DNA of 64,000 nt from Sphingomonas tagetis (GTDB lineage: Bacteria > Pseudomonadota > Alphaproteobacteria > Sphingomonadales > Sphingomonadaceae). Both the position numbers and the translations under genes were made by a program. Shown here piece after piece: positions 9,139 through 17,425 of the stretch; the stretch's first letter is position 1; each line of letters opens with the position of its first letter. The notes beneath the pieces are model-generated. The model made no database searches and had not been told where the DNA came from. It saw only the letters and a list, made by a program, of their open reading frames with translations. The stretch spans positions 62,001-126,000 of the forward strand of contig NZ_JAMLDX010000010.1 of assembly GCF_024211275.1 (NCBI RefSeq), in the 5' to 3' direction.

Positions 9139-10481
9139 CGAGCACGATCGATCTCAACATGGTCAATGCTTATATCCCGGGGCAAGCCGATGTCGGCGCG
9201 GAGACGGCGGCGACGATCGCGCGGCGCGACCGGCTGCTCGGCCCGGCCTATCGGCTGATGTACGAGCGGCCGCTGCACATCGTGAAGGGGGAGGGCGCCT
9301 GGCTGATCGCCAGCGACGGCCGCCGCTTCCTCGATACCTACAATAACGTCACGTCGCTCGGTCATTGCCATCCGCGCGTGGTCGAGGCGATCACGCGGCA
9401 AGTGGCGACGCTCGCGACCAACACACGCTATCTTCACGACACGATCCTGGAACTTGCCGAGCGGCTGCTGGCGACCGTGCCGGGAACCGATCTGGCGCAC
9501 CTGATGCTGACCTGCACCGGCAGCGAGGCCAACGACCTAGCCTATCGCATCGCGAAGGTGCGCACCGGCGGCACCGGCATCATCGTCACCGAAACCGCCT
9601 ATCACGGCTTCACCGACGCCGTGTCGCAGTTTTCGCCGTCGCTCGGCGTCAGCGTGGATCTGGGAGCGCATGTCCGGCTTGTGCCGGCACCCAGCGCCTA
9701 TCATGCCGAGGGGGCGGACCTGGCGGATCGCTTCACGCGCGATGTCGAGGCGGCGATCGCCGATCTCAAGCGCCACGGCATCAAGCCGGCGATGCTGATC
9801 GTCGATTCGGTCTTCACCAGCGACGGCATCCTGCCCGATCCGGCGGGGTTCCTGAAGGGCGCGGTGGCGGCGATCAGAGACGCGGGGGGTCTGTTCATCG
9901 CCGACGAGGTGCAGCCGGGCTTTGGGCGGACCGGCAAGCATATGTGGGGCTTCCAGCGGCACGGCGTGGCGCCCGACATCGTGACGATGGGCAAGCCGAT
10001 GGGCAATGGCCAGCCGATCGCCGGCCTGCTCGTGACGCAGGACGCGGTTGCGCAATTCGGCCGGGATTCCCGCTATTTCAATACCTTCGCGGGCAATACC
10101 GTCTCCTGCGCGGCGGCGGTAGCGGTGCTCGATGCGATCGAGGCTGAGGGACTGATCGCGCACGCCGCGACGACGGGCAAGGCGCTGCGCGACGGGATCG
10201 CGGCGCTTGGCCGGCGTCACGACGCGATCGGCGACGTCCGTGGAATCGGCATGTTCGTCGGCGTCGAGATCGTGTCGGACCCCGCGACGCGAGCACCCGA
10301 TCGCGCGCTGACCAGCCGGATCGTCAATCTGCTGAGCGACAAGGGCATCTTGATCAGCGCCTGCGCCAAGGGGCATAATGTGCTCAAGATCCGGCCTCCG
10401 CTGGTGCTGAACGGCGAGCAGGTCGATATGGTCGTGCGGGGACTGGACGAGTCCTTGAGCGAAGCGATGGCAGGCGGCTGA
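9135..10481 (+). CDS. Class III PLP enzyme, phospho-lyase/aminotransferase (AGXT2-like)
   Basis: The 448-residue protein (ATG at 9135, overlapping the kinase stop by four bases) has the class III fold. PLP-contact Asp257 is in FIADEVQPGFGRTG and the Schiff-base lysine is Lys287 in TMGKPMGNG. The Q-P-G-F-G-R-T-G and G-K-P-M-G-N-G segments fit the AGXT2/AGXT2L group, which includes ethanolamine-phosphate and phosphohydroxylysine phospho-lyases. With the adjoining hydroxylysine-kinase-like gene, elimination of phosphate and ammonia to give an aldehyde is a reasonable guess; plain transamination is not excluded. Confidence 0.85.
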   Translation: MTSTIDLNMVNAYIPGQADVGAETAATIARRDRLLGPAYRLMYERPLHIVKGEGAWLIASDGRRFLDTYNNVTSLGHCHPRVVEAITRQVATLATNTRYLHDTILELAERLLATVPGTDLAHLMLTCTGSEANDLAYRIAKVRTGGTGIIVTETAYHGFTDAVSQFSPSLGVSVDLGAHVRLVPAPSAYHAEGADLADRFTRDVEAAIADLKRHGIKPAMLIVDSVFTSDGILPDPAGFLKGAVAAIRDAGGLFIADEVQPGFGRTGKHMWGFQRHGVAPDIVTMGKPMGNGQPIAGLLVTQDAVAQFGRDSRYFNTFAGNTVSCAAAVAVLDAIEAEGLIAHAATTGKALRDGIAALGRRHDAIGDVRGIGMFVGVEIVSDPATRAPDRALTSRIVNLLSDKGILISACAKGHNVLKIRPPLVLNGEQVDMVVRGLDESLSEAMAGG

Positions 10482-10498
10482 GCGGGAGTCCGACTAAC

Positions 10499-11029
10499 GT
10501 GCGTGCGCGGTTCGAACTGGACCAGATGGACTTCAAGATCCTCGACCATCTGCAACGGTTGGGACGGTGCTCCAACGTCGAACTCGCGGAGATGGTCGGT
10601 CTGAGCGCAAGTCCCTGCCTGACGCGGGTCAAGCGCTTGCAACAGATCGGGGTCATCCAGGGGTTCGGCGCGCACGTCGCGCTCGCGCAACTCGGTGATT
10701 ATCTCATCGTGTTCAGCGAGGTCACGATCAGCGGGCATCGCCGTCACCATCTGCGCCGTTTCGAAGAAGCCGCCGAAGCGGTGCCCGAGATCATGGAATG
10801 CTATAATGTGAGCGGCGGTTACGACTTCCTACTGCGCATCGTCACGCGCAGCGTCTCGCACTTTCAGGGGATCATGGATGCCTTGCTTCAGGCCGATCTG
10901 GGGATCGAGAAATTCTCGAGCTACATTGTCCTGCGGGTGCCATTCGTGAAGCACGAACTGCCGCTCGACCAGCTGTTCGGCGAGGGGTCGGCGGTTCGGG
11001 CCGATGCGGTGGATCAGCCTTTTGAATAG
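10499..11029 (+). CDS. Lrp/AsnC family transcriptional regulator
   Basis: The protein is 176 residues from GTG at 10499; an ATG at 10526 is an alternative. It has an N-terminal winged helix (LDQMDFKILDHLQRLGR, then SNVELAEMVGLS) and a C-terminal RAM effector-binding domain. It starts 17 bases after the class III PLP enzyme on the same strand, so it is probably in that operon and autoregulates it. It is related to the regulators at 1-70 and 26864. Such proteins usually sense the amino acid whose catabolism they control. Confidence 0.9.
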   Translation: MRARFELDQMDFKILDHLQRLGRCSNVELAEMVGLSASPCLTRVKRLQQIGVIQGFGAHVALAQLGDYLIVFSEVTISGHRRHHLRRFEEAAEAVPEIMECYNVSGGYDFLLRIVTRSVSHFQGIMDALLQADLGIEKFSSYIVLRVPFVKHELPLDQLFGEGSAVRADAVDQPFE

Positions 11030-11176
11030 GACCGCTGGCTTAACTTGCCAAAATCCCATGCGCGACGCTCGATCCTCCCTGATTCAGCGAACATCTTCGG
11101 CTTATTCTGTCGCACCGAAAGTGCGATAAACTGCGGCACGTTTTCGTTCTTCATCCGGTCAGGGGCACGCCACCAA

Positions 11177-12499
11177 ATGTCTCCAGTCGTCGAGCGCATT
11201 CCGAGTGACGAGCGGCCGCCGTCCGCCGCGGACATCGTCGTCATCGGTGGCGGTATCATCGGAAGCGCCGCCGCCTATCTACTGGCCAAACGCGGATTTT
11301 CGGTCGCGCTTATCGAAAAGGGGCATGTCGGTTGTGAGCAATCCAGCCGCAACTGGGGCTGGTGCCGCCGGCAGAACCGCGATTCGCGTGAATTGCCGCT
11401 GTCGATCATCTCGATGCAATTATGGGACACGTTCGCGCCCGAGATCGGACGGGACCTGGGCTTCCGGCGGTGCGGTTTGACCTTTGCCACGCATCTCCAA
11501 TCGACCCTGGCGCAATGGGACAGCTGGCGTGCGATCGGCGACGAATTCGACGTCAAGAGCCGCATCCTCAGCAGATCGGAAGCGGCAGCGCTGATCCCGG
11601 AAAACAAGCGCGAATGGATTGGCGGCCTGTACGTCCCGGATGACGGCAAGGCTGAGCCGGCACTCGCCGCGCCTGCGCTCGCGGCCGGTGCGCGGGCGCA
11701 TGGCGCGACGATCCACCAGCAGTGCGCCGCGCGCGGGCTCGATCTGGCGAATGGCCGCGTCGTGGGCGTGCATACCGAACAGGGTTACATCAAGGCAAAC
11801 GCGGTGCTGTGCGCGACCGGCGTCTGGGCGTCGCGTTTCCTGCGCCCGCACGGGATCAGCTTTCCGCAGGCGGGAGTCAGGCAGACCGCGCTTCGCACCA
11901 AGCCGATGCAAAATCTCGGTGAAGCGCTCTACACCTCGGATTTCTCGATGACCCGGCGGCTCGACGGCAGTTACACGCTGGCCATCAGCGGCAAGGCGAA
12001 CATCGAGGTCACCGCGCAGGGCATTCGCTATTTCCGCGAGTTCGCGCCCCAATTCGCCAAGCGCCTGAAGAATGTGCGGTTGGGTGTCGGTCGCTCGCTC
12101 TTCTCCGGGCCGGAATCGGTCCCGGCGATGATGACCAACAACGACCGCATCTTCGAACAGAATCGCGTGCTCGATCCCGAGCCGATGGCGTGGCTGGAGC
12201 GGGAGATTGTGGCGAATATCCGCGCCACCTATCCGCAACTCGGCGACATCAAGATCGATAGCGCGTGGGGCGGACTGGTGGATTGCACGCCGGACGCGGT
12301 TCCCGTGATCTCGAAGGTAGATCAGGTCAGCGGTCTCGTGCTGGCGGCCGGCTGTTCGGGGCATGGCTTCGGCCTGGGGCCGGGCATCGGCTATCTCGCC
12401 TCGCAACTGCTCGTCGACGATACGCCCTGCGTCGATCCTGAACCATTCCGGCTCTCACGGCTGGTCAACGGATCGAAGCTTCAGATCGCCGCGATCTGA
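11177..12499 (+). CDS. FAD-dependent oxidoreductase, DAO family (copy 2)
   Basis: From the ATG at 11177 the protein has 440 residues and parallels the gene at 5849 throughout. It has VVIGGGIIG at 22-29, VALIEKG, QSSRNWGWCRRQNRD, and the C-terminal AGCSGHGFGLGPG. A deamination or amine-oxidation role is likely. The open frame extends upstream to 11045 through what looks like the promoter region after the Lrp-type gene, so the shorter start is preferred. It differs clearly from copy 1 in the middle substrate domain and may act on a different amine. Confidence 0.86.
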   Translation: MSPVVERIPSDERPPSAADIVVIGGGIIGSAAAYLLAKRGFSVALIEKGHVGCEQSSRNWGWCRRQNRDSRELPLSIISMQLWDTFAPEIGRDLGFRRCGLTFATHLQSTLAQWDSWRAIGDEFDVKSRILSRSEAAALIPENKREWIGGLYVPDDGKAEPALAAPALAAGARAHGATIHQQCAARGLDLANGRVVGVHTEQGYIKANAVLCATGVWASRFLRPHGISFPQAGVRQTALRTKPMQNLGEALYTSDFSMTRRLDGSYTLAISGKANIEVTAQGIRYFREFAPQFAKRLKNVRLGVGRSLFSGPESVPAMMTNNDRIFEQNRVLDPEPMAWLEREIVANIRATYPQLGDIKIDSAWGGLVDCTPDAVPVISKVDQVSGLVLAAGCSGHGFGLGPGIGYLASQLLVDDTPCVDPEPFRLSRLVNGSKLQIAAI

Positions 12500-12552
12500 C
12501 ACCGCCACAGGGTCGGTCGACGCGGCTATGGGATCGAACGCGCGCAGGTGAT

Positions 12553-13461
12553 ATGAAATCACCAATGAAGCGATCGGACATCCCGTATCTCGACGATCTG
12601 CGCGCGTTCGAGTCGGTGGCGCGGCTGGGTTCGGTTCGCGCCGCGGCCGCCGAACTCGTGCTGACGCATGGCGCCGTCAGCCGCCGCGTGGCGAAATTAT
12701 CCACCGATCTCGGCGTGCGCTTGCTCGAGGCGAATGGGCGCGGCGTGCGGGTGACTGCCGATGGCGAGAAACTCGCGGCGGCGACCGGGACGGCGTTCGG
12801 CCTGATCACCGAGACATTGGCCAAGATCCGATCGGACGGCGCGCCGGCGCCGATCATCCTGTCGTGCGAGCGTTCGCTGGCGATGCGCTGGCTGATCCCG
12901 CGCCTATCCGATTTTCAGGATCGTCATCCCGGGGTCGAGGTGCATCTGTCGACCGGCGGCGGCGCGCTCGACTTCGCGCGCGACCGAGTGACGCTGGCGA
13001 TCCGCCGGCTCGATTTCCCAGTCGATCCCGATTGGCGCATCACGAAGTTGATGCCCGAGCGAGTCGGGCCGGTGATGCTGCCGTCGCTCGCCGCCCGGTT
13101 CGAAGCCGGCGATTATACCGCGCTGGGCTCGCGCACGCGGCCCAACGCCTGGGAAGCCTGGCTGGAGCAGCATCGGAACACGGCGCGGCCGCGGACGATC
13201 CGCCTGCTGGATCACCATTTCCTGATGGAGGAGGCGGCGCTGGGCGGACTTGGCGTCGCGCTCGCGCCGCAGGCGATCGCTGCCAGCGACGTCGCGAGCG
13301 GGCGTCTGCGGGCGCCGTTCGGCTTTGAGGACGATGGGACCGATTATGGCCTGATCCATCCCGCCGCGATGTCGGTTTCCGCTGGCCTCGCCGCCCTGTG
13401 CGATTGGCTGGCCGCCGAATCCGGACGTATATTCGGCACGACAGCCTGCCCGTCGAGTTGA
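12553..13461 (+). CDS. LysR family transcriptional regulator (GcvA-like)
   Basis: The 302-residue protein begins with a LysR winged helix (residues 8-66: LDDLRAFESVARLGS, then AAELVLTHGAVSRRVAKL). A periplasmic-binding-protein-like effector domain with TGGGALDF follows. Layout and length match the GcvA-like subgroup. It lies between an FAD oxidoreductase and the DUF1537/PdxA2 operon on the same strand and may control either. No LysR operator was identified with confidence. Confidence 0.88.
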   Translation: MKSPMKRSDIPYLDDLRAFESVARLGSVRAAAAELVLTHGAVSRRVAKLSTDLGVRLLEANGRGVRVTADGEKLAAATGTAFGLITETLAKIRSDGAPAPIILSCERSLAMRWLIPRLSDFQDRHPGVEVHLSTGGGALDFARDRVTLAIRRLDFPVDPDWRITKLMPERVGPVMLPSLAARFEAGDYTALGSRTRPNAWEAWLEQHRNTARPRTIRLLDHHFLMEEAALGGLGVALAPQAIAASDVASGRLRAPFGFEDDGTDYGLIHPAAMSVSAGLAALCDWLAAESGRIFGTTACPSS

Positions 13462-13552
13462 AGGGGCGCTGGGTCGATTGGTGATCTCCGGTCACCGGAA
13501 ATGGACAGGAAGTATCGCTTTTTAAGCCGCCGGGACCGGTCATAATCGCCGC

Positions 13553-14617
13553 ATGTCCAGCCTCCATCCCTACCGCATCGGGATCCTTGCCGACGACTTG
13601 ACCAGTGCTGCCGACGGCGCGGGACCGTTCGTCGATCTCGGCCTGTCGGCAGTGGTCGGTCGTGGCCAGCTGCCCGACGCAAGCGCCGCCATCCGGGCGG
13701 TGGACAGTCAATCCCGCTCGGCTTCGGCCGCCGACGCCGCGGCACGCGCGACTCGCCTGACCGGGCAGCTCGCTGCGTGCGATATTCTCTACAAGACGTG
13801 CGATTCCACGCTGCGTGGCCATGTGAAGATCGAGCTGGAAGCGGCGTTCGCGGCGAGCGGTCGCAAGACGCTGGTCTTCGCGCCGGCGTTTCCGGATGCG
13901 GGGCGGACGACGATCGATGGCGTGCAGTTCGTCAATGGCGTGCCAGTCGCGCAAAGCGGCTATGGCCGCGATCCGATTCATCCGGTGTGCCATTCGCGGT
14001 TGACCGATTTCGTGCCCGCGGCCGGTGAGATCGTCCTGCTCGACTCCACGACTCAGGCTGAACTCGACGCGAAAGTCGCCGCGCTGCCCGACCCGGAAAC
14101 GATCCTGTGGGTCGGTTCGCCGGGGATGGCGATCGCATTGGCCAAGCGTTTCGCTTTCGGCGCGGCCCAGGGACCGGTCGAGATCGCACCGTGTGGCGAC
14201 ATCCTGATTGCGATCGGCAGCGCCAACCCGCTGAGCCATCGCCAGGCCGATCGCGTGGTCGCGGGCGCAGGGGTCACGTTGTTGCGCGCGCCGGCCGAGC
14301 GCGGGGACGAGCCGGCAGCGGTGTTGCGCCGCATCGCCCAGGACGCGGTCGAGTGGCTGCGCGGATCGCGCTTCAGCACAGTGATCGCCACCGGCGGCGA
14401 CACCATGGAGGCGATTCTGGACGGACTGAATGTCCGCACATTCGAAGTGCTGCGCGAACTCGAACCGGGTTTTCCGCTCGGACGCGCAAAGCTGTTGGAA
14501 GATAGCGATCTCCTTATCGCCATGAAGGCCGGCGGCTTTGGTGACGATGACACGCTGTGCCGTGCGGTCGCGCAATTGCGCCAGATCACCCCGGCATCAG
14601 GACAGGCGGTTTGGTGA
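13553..14617 (+). CDS. DUF1537 four-carbon acid sugar kinase
   Basis: The 354-residue protein starts with IGILADDLTSAADGA, the N-terminal signature of the DUF1537 kinases (OtnK/DtnK type). It carries the nucleotide-binding segment VIATGGDTMEAIL and FPLGRA near the C-terminus. Family members phosphorylate four-carbon sugar acids such as D-threonate or D-erythronate at O4. It is shorter than the usual ~420 residues. Its stop overlaps the GTG start of the PdxA2-type gene by four bases, the standard kinase-dehydrogenase pairing of these pathways. Confidence 0.86.
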   Translation: MSSLHPYRIGILADDLTSAADGAGPFVDLGLSAVVGRGQLPDASAAIRAVDSQSRSASAADAAARATRLTGQLAACDILYKTCDSTLRGHVKIELEAAFAASGRKTLVFAPAFPDAGRTTIDGVQFVNGVPVAQSGYGRDPIHPVCHSRLTDFVPAAGEIVLLDSTTQAELDAKVAALPDPETILWVGSPGMAIALAKRFAFGAAQGPVEIAPCGDILIAIGSANPLSHRQADRVVAGAGVTLLRAPAERGDEPAAVLRRIAQDAVEWLRGSRFSTVIATGGDTMEAILDGLNVRTFEVLRELEPGFPLGRAKLLEDSDLLIAMKAGGFGDDDTLCRAVAQLRQITPASGQAVW

Positions 14618-15624
14618 AGAATATCGCGCCCCTTGCCATCACGATGGGTGATGCGTCCGGCATCGGTCCGGAGATAGTGGTCAAGACCTTGGCGGCGGGC
14701 GATGAACGCGCCGTGGTTTTCGGCAGCCATGCGGTGATGTCGGACGCGGCCCGCCGGCTCGACCGCAGCCTCACGGTGCGCCGGATCGACCGGCCGCAGG
14801 ACGCGTGGTTCGAGCGCGGCTCGATCGAGGTGATCGAGGCGACCCGGCTTACCGAATTGCCACCGGTCGGGGTCGCCAACGCGGCGGCGGGCCAGGCGTC
14901 GTTCGACACCGTCGTGGCCGCCATCGCGGCGGCCAAGGCCGGCGCGGTCAGCGGCATCGTCACCGCGCCGATCAACAAGGAAGCGATGGGCATGGCCGGC
15001 ATCGGCTATCCCGGCCATACCGAGATCCTCGGCCATTATGGCGGTGCGAAGCGCGTGGCGATGATGCTGGCCAATGACGAGATCCGCACGGTGCTTGTCA
15101 CCATTCACACCTCGCTGCGCAATGCGATCGAGCAGGCCGATTTCGACGCGCAGATGTCCGCGGTGCGGCTGGCGCATGAAGGCGGCAAGGCGCTGGGTAT
15201 CGCCGCGCCGCGCGTGGCGGTCGCGGGCCTCAATCCGCATGCCGGTGAGGGCGGCCTGTTCGGCGACGAGGAGATCCACATCATTCGTCCCGCGATCGAA
15301 GCCGCACGGGCCGAGGGCATCGACGCCAGCGGACCTTGGCCGGGCGACACCGTCTATATGCAGGCGCGACAGGGCCGGTTCGACGTGGTCGTCGCGCAAT
15401 ATCACGACCAGGGACTGATCCCGGTCAAGTATCTGGGCCTGGAAAAGGGCGTGAACATCACGCTGGGCCTGCCCTTCGTCCGCACCAGCCCCGATCATGG
15501 CACCGCATTCGACATTGCCGGCCAGGGTATCGCCGATCACGCCAGCCTGCAAACCGCGCTCGCTTATGCGCACCGGCTCGTCGCCGCGGCGACCGGGATC
15601 AACGAACCCGAGAGTATCGTCTAA
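14614..15624 (+). CDS. pdxA2: PdxA2-type 4-phospho-hydroxyacid dehydrogenase
   Basis: Starting with GTG at 14614, overlapping the kinase by four bases, the protein has 336 residues. It shows the PdxA landmarks AITMGDASGIGPEI, GHTEILGHY, NPHAGEGG and HDQGLIPVKYLG, with metal-ligand histidines. True PdxA makes pyridoxine precursors; PdxA2 paralogues next to DUF1537 kinases oxidise and decarboxylate 4-phospho-D-threonate or -erythronate to dihydroxyacetone phosphate. Context here supports the catabolic role. The substrate stereochemistry cannot be read from the sequence. Confidence 0.86.
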   Translation: MKNIAPLAITMGDASGIGPEIVVKTLAAGDERAVVFGSHAVMSDAARRLDRSLTVRRIDRPQDAWFERGSIEVIEATRLTELPPVGVANAAAGQASFDTVVAAIAAAKAGAVSGIVTAPINKEAMGMAGIGYPGHTEILGHYGGAKRVAMMLANDEIRTVLVTIHTSLRNAIEQADFDAQMSAVRLAHEGGKALGIAAPRVAVAGLNPHAGEGGLFGDEEIHIIRPAIEAARAEGIDASGPWPGDTVYMQARQGRFDVVVAQYHDQGLIPVKYLGLEKGVNITLGLPFVRTSPDHGTAFDIAGQGIADHASLQTALAYAHRLVAAATGINEPESIV

Positions 15625-16682
15625 TGGGCCTTCGCTTCATCTTCATGCTCACGCGCAACGACCGCACGGTCGAGGAGGCCGCCGTTCATCTCGATACGGC
15701 GCTGCGCCTGGGCGTTCGTCATGTCGGCTTCAAGGATATCGGCTTGCCGATCGATCAGCTGAAGGCGCTCAACCGGACGATCAAGGCGGGCGGCGCGACC
15801 TCCTATCTCGAAGTCGTCTCGCTCGATCCGGAAAGCGAGGTCGCCTCGGCGCGCGCGGCGGTGAAGATCGGGGTCGATATCCTGCTCGGCGGCACGCGCG
15901 TCGATGACGTGCTGCCGGTCGTCGCCGGCAGCGGAATCCGATATTATCCCTTCCCGGGGCGCATCGTCGGTCACCCAAGCGTGCTGGAAGGAAGCATCGA
16001 CGAGATCGTCGCGAGCGCCATGGCGATGACGGCGCGCGACGGCGTCGATGGCCTCGACCTGCTCGCCTACCGCTTCGCCGGAGACGTGCCGGCACTGATG
16101 AAGGCGGTGTGCGAAGCGGTGGCCAAACCGGTCGTCATGGCGGGCTCGATCGCGACCGCCGAGCGGATCGCCATGGTCAAGGACGCGGGAGCCGCCGGCT
16201 TCACGATCGGCACCGCCGCGCTCGACGGACTGTACCCCGCCGACGACAAGAGTGTGGCCGGCCAGCTCGCCGCGATCATCCGCGACGTGGCGGCGTTGAA
16301 CCGGCATCTCTCGCCTTTCCACAAGCGCAATCTCGCCGGCGCGTTCGATGAAGTCGAGGGGAATGGATCGCCCACGACCGTTGGTCGCATCAATGACATG
16401 CAGATCAAGCTGACGAAGCTGTCTGGCGAGCATATGTGGCGGTTCCACAAGCATGAAGATTGCATGTTCTTCGTCCACAAGGGGCGCATGCTGATGAAAT
16501 TTCGCGATCGCGAGGAGCTTGTCGACGAAGGGGAATTCATTGTCGTGCCGCATGGCGTGGAATATTGCCCGGTCGCGATGGACGAGCCTTGCGAGATCGT
16601 CCTGATCGAGCCCGACGCCGCGGCGCCGGCGGATGACCGGCCTGCTGCCGCAATCCATCACAAGCGCGCGGTCAACGGCTGA
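15624..16682 (+). CDS. TIM-barrel / cupin fusion protein of unknown function
   Basis: The ATG at 15624 shares one base with the preceding stop (TAATG), giving 352 residues. Residues 1 to about 230 look like a phosphate-binding TIM barrel with G-V-R-H-V-G-F-K-D early, ILLGGTRVDDV mid-way and VVMAGSIATAERI / GFTIGTAALDG late. After a short linker, residues about 240-345 form a Cupin_2 domain with RFHKHEDCMFF and VVPHGVEY. I do not recognise a characterised enzyme with this layout. Coupling to the kinase and PdxA2 gene points to a third step in four-carbon hydroxy-acid catabolism, such as an isomerase or aldolase; this is inference. Confidence 0.75.
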   Translation: MGLRFIFMLTRNDRTVEEAAVHLDTALRLGVRHVGFKDIGLPIDQLKALNRTIKAGGATSYLEVVSLDPESEVASARAAVKIGVDILLGGTRVDDVLPVVAGSGIRYYPFPGRIVGHPSVLEGSIDEIVASAMAMTARDGVDGLDLLAYRFAGDVPALMKAVCEAVAKPVVMAGSIATAERIAMVKDAGAAGFTIGTAALDGLYPADDKSVAGQLAAIIRDVAALNRHLSPFHKRNLAGAFDEVEGNGSPTTVGRINDMQIKLTKLSGEHMWRFHKHEDCMFFVHKGRMLMKFRDREELVDEGEFIVVPHGVEYCPVAMDEPCEIVLIEPDAAAPADDRPAAAIHHKRAVNG

Positions 16683-16802
16683 AGAACGGCACAAGATGCC
16701 GGACGGGCGGGCTACTCAATGATCCGGTTCCAATCGAACGGCGTCACCCGCACGCACCATCGAGGCTGACGCGTTTCCGACGACAACACGCAGGAGGCAA
16801 GC

Positions 16803-17156
16803 ATGGCGTTCTTAAAGACCATCGAACAGAATCCGACCTTCGAGCCGAAGCATGCCGAGCCGCTTCCCGAGCGCCTGATCTCCGGTAATCCGAAGTTCAA
16901 GAGCTGGCCGCAGGACATGGACAAGGACGGCCGCGTCGACACTGGGGTGTGGGAAGCCACGCCGGGCGTCACGCACTCGATCAAGGGCGAGGTCTACGAG
17001 TTTTGCTACCTGCTCTCCGGCAAGATCGAGCTGACGCCGAAGGACGGCGAACCGGTGATCTATTCGGCCGGCGACTCCTTCGTTCTGAAGCCCGGCTGGG
17101 TCGGCGTGTGGAAGACGATCGAAACTGTCCGCAAGATCTACGTCACCGTTACCTGA
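16803..17156 (+). CDS. Small single-domain cupin (DUF861-like)
   Basis: This 117-residue cytoplasmic protein is a single cupin barrel. GVWEATPGVTHSIKG, EFCYLLSGKIELTP and SAGDSFVLKPGWVGVWKT match the Cupin_3/DUF861 pattern found near ureidoglycine, ethanolamine and amino-acid catabolic genes. A purine-rich stretch (caggaggcaag) ends just before the ATG and is a good ribosome-binding site. It lies downstream of the TIM-barrel-cupin gene. A role in processing or sensing a small acid or amine is possible; no specific reaction can be assigned. Confidence 0.78.
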   Translation: MAFLKTIEQNPTFEPKHAEPLPERLISGNPKFKSWPQDMDKDGRVDTGVWEATPGVTHSIKGEVYEFCYLLSGKIELTPKDGEPVIYSAGDSFVLKPGWVGVWKTIETVRKIYVTVT

Positions 17157-17333
17157 ACCCTGCAAAAAGCGTGTCGGGCCGCTGCGGCATTTTTATTCCA
17201 TGCGAGCGCGTGAATCAAAATATTGCGCCGTCCGGCACGTCAAGTTCAACGCATTATATCCGCGATCAGGCATAGCTTCGATCGGCAGTACGCTGGAAAA
17301 TGCCACTCTGAAAAGGTGCCGGCCCCGCCGACA

Positions 17334-17347
17334 GAACCTTAAGGTTC
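17334..17347. promoter_or_regulatory. Perfect 14-base palindrome upstream of TonB receptor gene
   Basis: GAACCTTAAGGTTC is a perfect palindrome 78 bases before the TonB receptor start, within a 269-base gene-free stretch (17157-17425). Its place in the likely promoter makes it an operator candidate. It does not resemble a Fur box closely, so the regulator is unknown. Confidence 0.5.
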
Positions 17348-17425
17348 GCACGGAGCCTAGATAAATTTGCGACCGCTCCGTCTCGCAGGAGGTGCGGAAA
17401 CGCTTGAAAATAAAGGGGGATACAC

